Assembly: GCA_946410535.1 (NCBI GenBank)
Contig: CAMKAR010000126.1
Location: 1-6,514, forward strand
Reading direction: 5' to 3'
DNA: 6,514 nucleotides
Origin: an uncultured Bacteroidales bacterium
Lineage (GTDB): Bacteria; Bacteroidota; Bacteroidia; Bacteroidales; F082
Below the pieces are notes generated by a model. The model had not been told where the DNA came from. It made no database searches and worked only from the letters and a program-made list of their open reading frames with translations. The translations under genes were made by a program, and so were the position numbers. Below are positions 1 to 5,681 of this stretch, piece by piece; the stretch's first letter is position 1; each line of letters starts with the position of its first letter.

Positions 1-232
1 CAAACAGAACCGTGTCTTCCACATCGTTGATCTCAACCTTCATCAGCATTTGCCGATAGTCTTTATGTATGACAAACCGGACAGTGTCATCATCGGCTTC
101 TTCATTGGTGTTGTAACTACGGGTATGGGTGTCGGTTTTTTCTACATGGATGGCGTAGCCGATGGGGCCGTTGCATGAAGTCATAAGCAAAAGCCCAAAG
201 AGCAATGAGATGAATAGGAGGATGTTTTTCAT
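1..232 (-). CDS. Small lipoprotein, 5' part only (runs off the left edge)
   Basis: An ORF starts at the ATG at 232-230 and stays open to the window edge, giving 77 codons. The protein begins MKNILLFISLLFGLLLMTSC: a positively charged start, a hydrophobic core and a lipobox ending in Cys20, so it should be cut by signal peptidase II and lipidated. Residues after the Cys are Asn-Gly-Pro-Ile-Gly, without the acidic cluster that directs Bacteroidota lipoproteins to the cell surface, so a periplasm-facing anchor is more likely (inference). The mature part is hydrophilic, with an acidic stretch NEEADDDTVRF at about residues 44-54 and then strand-like VKVEIND-type sequence. I do not recognise the family. 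The start is supported by a TAACTTTG promoter box 18 nt upstream. It is transcribed separately from the T9SS genes. The ORF was missed by simple ORF calling because it has no stop inside the window. Confidence 0.82.
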   Translation of the reverse strand, partial: MKNILLFISLLFGLLLMTSCNGPIGYAIHVEKTDTHTRSYNTNEEADDDTVRFVIHKDYRQMLMKVEINDVEDTVLF

Positions 233-250
233 AAGTGATGTTTTTGACTA

Positions 251-258
251 CAAAGTTA
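251..258 (-). promoter_or_regulatory. Bacteroidota -7 promoter box for the lipoprotein gene
   Basis: The minus strand reads TAACTTTG here, a perfect match to the Bacteroidota sigma-A -7 consensus TAnnTTTG. It lies 18 nt before the lipoprotein ATG, which leaves a leader of roughly 10-15 nt. No clear TTTG -33 box is visible at the expected spacing of about 19-21 nt; only AT-rich sequence is present there. Confidence 0.65.
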
Positions 259-357
259 GTACAATTTCATCATTCTATAACTCATCACCCATGAAAAAAG
301 CAACTTCTCGGGCTAATCCACTATTTTCTTAAAGATTACCTTTTGAGAATCAATCGA

Positions 358-417
358 TTACAAAAAGTATTTAATGTTGTCCGTCGGCTGATAGATTACA
401 ATTTCTCCTTTTTCCAT
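358..417 (-). pseudogene. 19-codon remnant resembling the N-terminus of a RhuM-family protein
   Basis: The minus strand encodes MEKGEIVIYQPTDNIKYFL followed by TAA. From memory of the family, RhuM-type 'virulence' proteins in Bacteroidota commonly start with a stretch like M-x-K-G-E-I-V-I-Y-Q-x-x-D-N, followed by a conserved E-V-R-L-E-x-E-T-V-W-L-T-Q segment and a helix-turn-helix. Here the match covers only about the first 15 residues. The conserved continuation is absent in all three frames of the following ~120 nt, so the rest of the gene has been lost or replaced. A TAACTTTG box sits 20 nt upstream of the ATG. I call it a truncated pseudogene. It could instead be a short leader peptide or a chance resemblance, because the match is short and was made by eye. 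Confidence 0.45.
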
Positions 418-421
418 AAAA

Positions 422-439
422 TTGCCATATTTATGGCAA
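422..439. promoter_or_regulatory. Perfect 8-bp inverted repeat overlapping a promoter, operator-like
   Basis: TTGCCATA (422-429) and TATGGCAA (432-439) are exact inverted copies separated by two bases. The repeat overlaps the downstream end of the TAACTTTG box and the predicted transcription start of the RhuM-like remnant, ending 5 nt before its ATG. That position suits a repressor operator or a short 5' hairpin in the mRNA. The binding protein is unknown, and an AT-rich palindrome of this size could arise by chance. Confidence 0.4.
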
Positions 440-444
440 AGTTA
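437..444 (-). promoter_or_regulatory. Bacteroidota -7 promoter box upstream of the RhuM-like remnant
   Basis: The minus strand reads TAACTTTG, identical to the box in front of the lipoprotein gene and a full match to TAnnTTTG. Its start-codon distance is 19-20 nt. Upstream sequence is strongly AT-rich, with no convincing TTTG -33 element. It may now drive transcription into the AT-rich spacer towards the lipoprotein gene. Confidence 0.55.
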
Positions 445-478
445 CAGAAACAATTTGAAATACCCTAAATTTATTGTT

Positions 479-497
479 AAAAAATCAAAAGTTTTTT
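479..497 (-). terminator. Weak A/T-only hairpin after the last T9SS gene
   Basis: Just after the stop of the 503-2029 gene, six A (479-484 on the plus strand) can pair with six T (492-497) around a 7-nt loop. On the minus strand the far arm ends in a T run, as in an intrinsic terminator. The stem has no G-C pairs, so it would be unstable; this is the only terminator-like element seen at this gene end. Confidence 0.2.
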
Positions 498-502
498 ATT
501 AA

Positions 503-721
503 TTATTTCTTCATCCACTTCCCCGTTTCCGCTAATTTGCCATTGGCCATCACCTTCCAAACATAAACCCCTTCAGCCCATTCTCCAGCATCAATCCCCG
601 TCACATTCTCCGTAATGGCCTGTCTATGCATAAGCCTCCCATTCACATCATACACCTCCACCCAAGCGTCCTGCAACCCCGTTCGGATATTCAGCACATC
701 CTTCCCCGGATTGGGATAAGC
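503..721 (-). repeat. Direct repeat copy A: duplicated T9SS sorting-domain coding DNA
   Basis: This 219-nt segment aligns without gaps to 5463-5681 at a constant offset of 4960, both on the minus strand. The protein identity is 51 of 72 residues, and one stretch (690-712 versus 5650-5672) is identical over 23 nt. Homology continues upstream into both gene bodies at lower identity. As direct repeats these could support recombination that removes the DNA between them. Confidence 0.75.
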
Positions 722-2029
722 CACCGCGACGGCGAAGCCTTGGGTATGAGCTTCCTCAATGTTGTCAAAAGCCTCCTTTGGCACCTTGAAAACCGCATCC
801 CATCCCGTGATGTTATCATAATCGAGATGATCCACGCTAAACACACAATCACTTGTGTTTGCACAAATTCCTGTTGGCATCCTTCCGATCATCCTCCCGA
901 CTTCGTCAAATTGATGGTATATCTCGCCTATTTTGTTCAGGTTCTCATCAAATTGAACTATATAGAGGTTTCTGCCAATAGACCCGTGGGGGATTAATGG
1001 ATCCATCGTGCCTATCATATACACATCGCCCTCAGGCCCAAAGCCTATTGACCCATCAAGGTATTGAGCGGCGAAACTTCTGTCTTCTGTGTGAATGCCC
1101 CAAGTATAGTTGAATTGGTTAAAATCCTCGTCGAAAGCACTCATGAATATGTCTTCGTAAGTGGCAGGATTTCCGTTCATCGCGGGGCAGGTAAAGGTGC
1201 TGATGGAATAGGCTTTGCCCGTGATGGGATTATAACGCAAGTTGGCTGGAAAGTAACAACTCAAAACGGGGGGATAGGCAAGATTGTCGATGTTATGCTT
1301 CTGGGCAATGACGTTCAACTCGGCATCGAGGGTAAGGCAATCATATATGACTTCATTGGTTGATTCAGGGCATCGCATAATCACCCTACAGCCCACCGAG
1401 TCTATTGAGGACATCATAAATGCGTAGTAGCTACAAGGCCCTTCAAGCGTCGTTTCCGCACAGATATTACCTGAAACATCAAATCTCATGACGCGCAGCG
1501 AAAGAGGAAAGGAAGTCGGGTCCTCAAGCGGGAAGGAGAACACGACGCTCCCATCCTTGTTCAACACCGCATTGGTGCTGGCCCAGGAGCCAGAGTGTTC
1601 CCAGTAATTCATCGATTCCCATTTCCCACATTCCTTGCGACTGACTGAAAAGTCGTCATGAATTGTCGCGAGATACAGACAAACAGAGTCGTTCGTATAG
1701 GTCAGGAAAAACATACATGGCTCCCCTTCGTCGTTCCTGTCAAAAGAAAAAGAATGAACCCAAACCACTTCATCTATTTTATCTTTCGGCCAAAAATACA
1801 GTGTGTCAATATAATGACCTTCATCATCAATCTTGAGGATTGACCCATAAGTGCCAGGAGTTTCATAATAACGAAAGAGTATTTCGTTACCCGTGGCGTT
1901 TTGAAAGATGGGGGTGTACAATCCACCGTTCTCGTGTTCGATAATCGGTTGAAGTTCTTGCGCTTGCATCGTCACCCCTCCCGCCATCAGCAGCAGCGCA
2001 AACATGGCATAAATTCTCATTGTTTTCAT
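503..2029 (-). CDS. T9SS type A sorting-domain protein, propeller-like repeats (508 aa)
   Basis: A secreted protein of unknown specific function. Residues 1-23 are a Sec signal peptide (core ALLLMAGGVT, then MQAQ), probably cut after Ala23 to leave Gln24 first. Residues ~25-430 repeat a strand pattern with an Asp-rich turn: LKIDDEGHYIDTLYF near 65, MRFDVSGNICAETTL at 181, TLDAELNVIAQ near 233, SAFDEDFNQFNYTWG near 297 and VQFDENLNKIGEIYH near 358. This suggests a beta-propeller-like fold (inference). Residues 437-508 are a type A T9SS sorting domain: AYPNPGKDVLN, VEVYDVNGR, GVYVWKV and terminal KWMKK, which directs export across the outer membrane. The first Met is chosen because the signal peptide aligns from there with the 2350-3852 protein. 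It is a paralogue of the partial gene at 5463-6514; 51 of 72 sorting-domain residues match by eye. No catalytic motif is visible, and no clear promoter precedes it. Confidence 0.9.
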   Translation of the reverse strand: MKTMRIYAMFALLLMAGGVTMQAQELQPIIEHENGGLYTPIFQNATGNEILFRYYETPGTYGSILKIDDEGHYIDTLYFWPKDKIDEVVWVHSFSFDRNDEGEPCMFFLTYTNDSVCLYLATIHDDFSVSRKECGKWESMNYWEHSGSWASTNAVLNKDGSVVFSFPLEDPTSFPLSLRVMRFDVSGNICAETTLEGPCSYYAFMMSSIDSVGCRVIMRCPESTNEVIYDCLTLDAELNVIAQKHNIDNLAYPPVLSCYFPANLRYNPITGKAYSISTFTCPAMNGNPATYEDIFMSAFDEDFNQFNYTWGIHTEDRSFAAQYLDGSIGFGPEGDVYMIGTMDPLIPHGSIGRNLYIVQFDENLNKIGEIYHQFDEVGRMIGRMPTGICANTSDCVFSVDHLDYDNITGWDAVFKVPKEAFDNIEEAHTQGFAVAVAYPNPGKDVLNIRTGLQDAWVEVYDVNGRLMHRQAITENVTGIDAGEWAEGVYVWKVMANGKLAETGKWMKK

Positions 2030-2074
2030 TATTCTATTGGTTTTTATTAGTCTTATCAGTCCTTTCCCTCACTT

Positions 2075-2140
2075 CCCCCTTTTAAGGGGGTGGCCGCAGG
2101 CCGGGGGATTTTGGGGTGCCGCTCCGCGGCGGGGGAGTCT
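2075..2140. repeat. GC-rich intergenic hairpin element with two related units
   Basis: A CCCCCTT-TT-AAGGGGG hairpin (2075-2090) is followed by two related units. Unit 1 is GGGGGTG, a GGCC-GCA-GGCC hairpin (2092-2102), then CGGGGGATTT. Unit 2 is TGGGGTG, a GCCGC-TCC-GCGGC hairpin (2118-2130), then CGGGGGAGTC. The flanks are conserved while the hairpin arms differ yet still pair. This fits a REP-like extragenic palindromic element; I know of similar G-rich palindromes between Bacteroidota genes but cannot name this family. No T run follows on the minus strand, so it is not an obvious terminator for the upstream operon. Confidence 0.6.
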
Positions 2141-2172
2141 AAGTCCCATCTGTCCTATATGTCCCATTGTCG

Positions 2173-2211
2173 TAAGTACGAAAGCACGATAGCACGTAAG
2201 CACGCATAACG
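2173..2211. repeat. 8-bp-period tandem array, copy 1 (consensus TAAGCACG)
   Basis: Consecutive units read TAAGTACG, AAAGCACG, ATAGCACG and TAAGCACG, then a 7-nt CATAACG. All but the last share an AG-(C/T)-ACG core in an exact 8-bp register. It lies in the gene-free spacer between two T9SS genes and is too short and degenerate for a CRISPR. Confidence 0.7.
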
Positions 2212-2213
2212 AT

Positions 2214-2279
2214 CAACTCAAAACTATAAACTCTCAACTTTCCACAACTCTAAACTCTAAACATTCAACTCTAAACTAA
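2214..2279. repeat. 7-bp-period tandem array (consensus (C/A)AACTCT)
   Basis: Nine heptamers follow one another with a single 3-nt CCA interruption at 2242-2244: CAACTCA, AAACTAT, AAACTCT, CAACTTT, then CAACTCT, AAACTCT, AAACATT, CAACTCT and AAACTAA. The variation lies mainly at position 1 and the last three bases. The strand bias is strong (almost no G on the plus strand), and there is no reading frame across it. Confidence 0.75.
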
Positions 2280-2283
2280 CCCA

Positions 2284-2294
2284 GGCCGCAGGCC
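2284..2294. repeat. Second copy of the GGCC-GCA-GGCC hairpin
   Basis: These 11 nt are identical to 2092-2102. What follows (AGAGGAGTCCATCGTAAGCACG, continuing to 2316) resembles a shortened version of the sequence after the first element, which also has GAGTC, then GTCCCAT, then CGTAAGTACG. It therefore looks like a second, deleted copy of the composite repeat. Confidence 0.55.
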
Positions 2295-2308
2295 AGAGGA
2301 GTCCATCG

Positions 2309-2339
2309 TAAGCACGTTAGCACGCATAACGTTAGCACG
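2309..2339. repeat. 8-bp-period tandem array, copy 2
   Basis: Units read TAAGCACG (2309-2316), TTAGCACG (2317-2324), the 7-nt CATAACG (2325-2331) and TTAGCACG (2332-2339). The same CATAACG closing unit occurs in copy 1 at 2205-2211. The array ends in an A tract that reaches the stop codon of the upstream gene. Confidence 0.65.
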
Positions 2340-2349
2340 AAAAAAAACA

Positions 2350-3852
2350 CTACCTCACCATCACCTTCTCCATAAAGATTCTTCCTTCTATATCCGCAAT
2401 ACGCAGCATATAAACCCCTTGCGGCAATCCCTCCAAGCCAATTTTATTCATGCCACGCACGCTCTTCACCACTTGCCCAAGCCCATTATAAACCCAAACC
2501 TCCTCAGCCTCAACGCCTTCAATAACAACCCTATCTATTACAGGATTAGGATAAACTAAAACGCTTGAAAATGATTCATTGTCGGCAATATCATCCCAAA
2601 ACTCTCCAAATTGAGGGACATAAATAGTGAGCCCTTCAATCCATTCCCGATACAGGTTAGGCTCTTCTTGTGCATTAACCCATGCGTTTAGTGCCTCAAC
2701 CAATCTGTCAGTTTGCGTTTCGCCAATCACGACTGGTTCCGATAACGCCCCATCGCCCATGTAGATATAGGGAAGGAATTCCGTGCAATTGATCGTCTCG
2801 CCCAAATTAGTGCCAAACAACCCATTCCATCCTTGTTGTCCACTGACATCGGCAAAGCAATTTTCAACAACACTGCCCTCCGAATTATAGGCCACAATAC
2901 AACCTTTATTATAATGACCAGTCAAATAGTCCAGCAATTCCGAATAGCAATTCCTTACAATGGCTTTCTTCCCGTTGGAAACAGTTTCGTTAAAACACAC
3001 GATACCACCCATGTTTTCATCGCTGTATGACCCCATCAGGCTTCCATAGAAGTAGCAGTTCTCTACAATGGCATCAGCATAATCACCTTCACAAAGGTTA
3101 CGCAACACGATGCCGCCAACATCTATATCCCCAAGCTGAGAATACCTATCCATTTCGTAGCAACAATTGCGAACAATAGAATTGCGGTTCAAGCCGACAA
3201 CGCTTGCCATATATGTCCCGCCGGCATGTGCATTTCCTACTGCTTCCAACATTTTAAGCCTGCATGTACAACCATCCACTACCGAGAGGGAATCCGCAAC
3301 AGCGGCAACAAGTGCGTCATAATAAAGCTCGTATGTTCCTGTATTCATGTCAAATGGATGCATATAAGCATAAAAACCGGAATTGAGCGACAGGTTTTTC
3401 ACCGTGCCATGATACAAATAGCCAAACAACCCCATATCCATTCGCATTTCCTCTCCCAAGGAATTAAGTATAAACAGTCCATCAATACTATGATCTTGAC
3501 CATCGAAGGTGCCCATAAAACGGTGTTCACGGTTTCCTATGGGAACAAGGTTCATCAAGCCGTACGTTTCTTCAAGATTAAGGTCGGCCATCAGTCTTAC
3601 GGTGCGTCCGTCAAAATTGTCAGGCTCGCAGCCGTTCAGCCCGTTTACAACACACGAAAGCCAAGCCAAACCTTCAGGTGTGTAGATTTCCACATTGCCT
3701 TCGGCGTCAACCACATAGCCTTCAGGCTGTTCGGTTACGACATCAGCCCAATAACCGTATTCAAGCGTCCTGTCGTTTTCTTGCGCTTGCATTGTCACCC
3801 CTCCCGCCATCAGCAGGAGCGCAAGAAGGGCGTAAATTCTTGTTGTTTTCAT
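2350..3852 (-). CDS. GLUG-type beta-helix protein with T9SS sorting domain (500 aa)
   Basis: A secreted, probably surface-exposed protein. Residues 1-23 are a signal peptide almost identical to those of its neighbours. Residues ~55-155 carry the pattern seen before GLUG/M26-type repeats: TPEGLAWLS, FDGRTVRLMADLNL, VPIG, MGTFDGQDHSIDGL and MGLFGYL, then GTVKNLSL. Residues ~190-350 are beta-helix rungs: S-V-V-D-G-C (190), S-I-V-R-N-C (225), A-I-V-E-N-C (261), A-I-V-R-N-C (297) and S-V-V-E-N-C (327), alternating with GGIV-type turns at 246, 282 and 317. Residues 433-500 are a T9SS type A domain (VYPNP, VWVYNGLGQ, GVYMLRI) ending VMVR, unlike the KW(I/M)K ending of the other three. The start follows the previous stop by 4 nt, so the gene is translated from the same mRNA. 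Adhesion or glycan binding is plausible but unproven; no protease zinc motif is visible. Confidence 0.9.
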   Translation of the reverse strand: MKTTRIYALLALLLMAGGVTMQAQENDRTLEYGYWADVVTEQPEGYVVDAEGNVEIYTPEGLAWLSCVVNGLNGCEPDNFDGRTVRLMADLNLEETYGLMNLVPIGNREHRFMGTFDGQDHSIDGLFILNSLGEEMRMDMGLFGYLYHGTVKNLSLNSGFYAYMHPFDMNTGTYELYYDALVAAVADSLSVVDGCTCRLKMLEAVGNAHAGGTYMASVVGLNRNSIVRNCCYEMDRYSQLGDIDVGGIVLRNLCEGDYADAIVENCYFYGSLMGSYSDENMGGIVCFNETVSNGKKAIVRNCYSELLDYLTGHYNKGCIVAYNSEGSVVENCFADVSGQQGWNGLFGTNLGETINCTEFLPYIYMGDGALSEPVVIGETQTDRLVEALNAWVNAQEEPNLYREWIEGLTIYVPQFGEFWDDIADNESFSSVLVYPNPVIDRVVIEGVEAEEVWVYNGLGQVVKSVRGMNKIGLEGLPQGVYMLRIADIEGRIFMEKVMVR

Positions 3853-3874
3853 CGTATTATTGTTTTATCCATTT
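3841..3874 (-). repeat. Duplicated stop-start junction, copy 1
   Basis: This segment spans the end of the 3857 gene (codons for W-I-K-Q and TAA), the 4-nt gap TACG and the ATGAAAAC start of the next gene. It matches 5447-5480 with only about four differences; 3855-3874 and 5461-5480 are identical over 20 nt. A shared junction indicates the two gene borders arose by duplication. Confidence 0.7.
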
Positions 3875-5461
3875 TCCGGTTAATAGTTCTTTTTCTGCAT
3901 TATACACCCGATAACCATACACCCCCGCTTTCAATCCCGAAACGCCCACAGTAAGCACATTCCCTTTTCCTCGGATAAACCTATCCAAGCAAGGACGGCC
4001 AAGGGCATCCGTAATGCTGATGCGGCAGCCTTCAAGACTCGCCAACCCGCTGATGTCAATGTTCAGCTCATCCCTCGCCGGGTTAGGGTATGCCATGCCT
4101 TGCATTTCAGCCACAGGCAATTCCTTAATAGCTGTGGGTATCGGGTTCATCTCCTCTCGGGTCAGTTTCATGACCTTGCTTGCAGAATATGAACTCATAC
4201 AATTTGCACCTCCATTCATGGCCAAGAGACAACCACCATCGTTGCAGGGTAAAACGAATATGGGGAAATAGTCATAGTACTCATCCTCATCAAAGAAGCG
4301 GCCGCCAAGAATTTCCATGTCGCGGTCAAAAAGGCACAATCCTGTTTGCAAGTCGCCGCCAAGGTAATACCAAGTCATGTAACAGCCATACATGGTCGTG
4401 TCGTTCACCGTGGCCATGCATCTACTACCATGGCCCGAAGGCTCTTCATTTCTTCTCCCCTCGTGAAGGAAACCAACTTCATAATGATTAACTCTGCCGC
4501 AGTCCACATTATAGCCATGTTGGCCAGGTCCAACGGTCCAACTAAGATCAAGTTCACCAATCGTCAACAGATGCTCTTCAATGCCTTGCTTCCAAGGGCA
4601 TCTTGCACCAAAGAATAGCAACCTGTCATCCGAAAGGAAATAGTCGGAATAACCTCGGTCACCCAAAGCGTAGCTGTCCATGTCAGCCCCTCCAGGAGTG
4701 CCCAATATGTAACGGTAGGCCTTCACATACTGAAAGTCTTCGTCATAGAATGCCGTGCCTATACCACCCCCTGGGCCATTGCAGAGAAAGATATAGCCAT
4801 TTCCTGATGGATTCTTGAAAATGTTATGGCAATAAAAACCATGCAGCCGAAACTCGGGATCATCGGCATTGTAATACTTTGGCACCACATAGCGGCACGC
4901 CAAGGTGTCGGCGTTTTGGTCAAACCTGTACATGTAAGGGAATACCCTATTTGAGCTTTCATAATAATAACCGCAGGCAATCACCTGGCCGTTATCATTA
5001 AGAAGAGATGGCCAACTTTTCAACTCCGGAGAGTTATGGGTATAAACCTTCGTCTCGACTATTTCAAGATTGCCATCAAAAACAATTGCCCAAAGCTCGC
5101 TGCCTCCATAATTGATCAATGTTGAGTCTAGTTGAAGTTGTGCCACTGTGAAGTAATTGCCATTGTCAAGCTGAACTATATCATGCGTCAGCAGCATTTT
5201 CGGCAAATCCTCACAAATGTGGTGCTCATAGTTGCCGTCAGGATGCACTTTGAAGAGCGATGTATTCCAATCGTGACGACGGCCGAATCGCCCTATCAAA
5301 ACGGCATTGCCATCAGTATCCATCACGCCCGCATCAATGCGTGAATACTGGTTGATGTCATTCTGATCGCCAAAGTCAAGCTCCCATTGCTGGGCTTGCA
5401 TAGTGACTCCCGCCATCAGCAGGAGCGCAAGCAGGGTGTAAAGTCTCGTTGCTTTCATCAT
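3857..5461 (-). CDS. T9SS type A sorting-domain protein, divergent propeller-like body (534 aa)
   Basis: A secreted protein of unknown specific function. Residues 1-23 are a signal peptide with LLALLLMAGVTMQAQ, one Gly shorter than in its neighbours. The body (~25-445) repeats the strand and Asp-turn pattern: FKVHPDGN near 70, IVFDGNLEIVETKVY near 126, YRFDQNADTLACRYV near 178, AFYDEDFQYVKAYRY near 237 and LCLFDRDMEILGGRFF near 375. That makes it a distant relative of the 503-2029 and 5463-6514 proteins and suggests a beta-propeller-like fold. Residues 457-534 are a T9SS type A domain: AYPNPARDELNID, ISITDALGRP, GVYGYRV and terminal GKWIKQ. The ORF opens with two Met codons. The second (5458) aligns with the neighbours' first Met and gives the same 4-nt gap after the upstream stop as at the next junction, so it is the likelier start; the first leaves 1 nt. 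It is the middle gene of the visible operon. No catalytic motif was found. Confidence 0.9.
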   Translation of the reverse strand: MMKATRLYTLLALLLMAGVTMQAQQWELDFGDQNDINQYSRIDAGVMDTDGNAVLIGRFGRRHDWNTSLFKVHPDGNYEHHICEDLPKMLLTHDIVQLDNGNYFTVAQLQLDSTLINYGGSELWAIVFDGNLEIVETKVYTHNSPELKSWPSLLNDNGQVIACGYYYESSNRVFPYMYRFDQNADTLACRYVVPKYYNADDPEFRLHGFYCHNIFKNPSGNGYIFLCNGPGGGIGTAFYDEDFQYVKAYRYILGTPGGADMDSYALGDRGYSDYFLSDDRLLFFGARCPWKQGIEEHLLTIGELDLSWTVGPGQHGYNVDCGRVNHYEVGFLHEGRRNEEPSGHGSRCMATVNDTTMYGCYMTWYYLGGDLQTGLCLFDRDMEILGGRFFDEDEYYDYFPIFVLPCNDGGCLLAMNGGANCMSSYSASKVMKLTREEMNPIPTAIKELPVAEMQGMAYPNPARDELNIDISGLASLEGCRISITDALGRPCLDRFIRGKGNVLTVGVSGLKAGVYGYRVYNAEKELLTGKWIKQ

Positions 5462-5480
5462 ATTATTGTTTTATCCATTT
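5447..5480 (-). repeat. Duplicated stop-start junction, copy 2
   Basis: This is the counterpart of 3841-3874, covering W-I-K-Q-stop of the 5463 gene, TATG and ATGAAAGC of the next gene. The single C-to-T difference in the gap (TACG to TATG) creates the extra upstream ATG that gives the 534-aa protein its doubled Met. Confidence 0.7.
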
Positions 5481-5681
5481 CCCAGATTCAACTTCTTTGC
5501 CGTTGGTGATGACTTTCCAAACATAAGTCCCCGAAGGCCACCCTTCAGCATCTATCGAAGTGACATTCTCCGTAATCTCTTGCCTATAAACCATCCTCCC
5601 ACTCATATCATACACCTCCACCCGCGCATCCTTCAATCCCGTCCTGATGTTCAGCACATCCTTCCCCGGATTAGGATAGGC
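5463..5681 (-). repeat. Direct repeat copy B: duplicated T9SS sorting-domain coding DNA
   Basis: This is the counterpart of 503-721, gap-free over 219 nt and on the same strand. The encoded sorting domains begin with the same 16 residues (AYPNPGKDVLNIRTGL). Confidence 0.75.

Noticed and set aside
626..1843. Plus-strand ORFs of 61-123 codons within 626-1843
   Set aside because: They are frame shadows of the minus-strand T9SS gene; the HPPIHIIHLHP-type start recurs opposite the paralogue (5466-5843) simply because the sense strands are homologous.
2075..2102. GC hairpins as an intrinsic terminator of the three-gene operon
   Set aside because: The stems are strong, but no T run follows them on the minus strand, and they sit about 250 nt beyond the operon's last stop.
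2219..2226. TAGTTTTG on the minus strand as a promoter for the 503-2029 gene
   Set aside because: It fits TAnnTTTG but falls inside the heptamer array, lies about 190 nt from the start codon and lacks a clear -33 box; a chance match is likely.
2173..2339. Possible CRISPR array
   Set aside because: Units are 7-8 bp and contiguous, with no 20-40 nt repeats, no spacers and no cas genes.
3226..3954. 242-codon plus-strand ORF, with a nested 78-codon one, antisense to the beta-helix gene
   Set aside because: It lies opposite a well-supported coding gene with signal peptide and sorting domain, has a low-complexity composition rich in His, Ile and Lys, shows no recognisable domain and has no promoter box.
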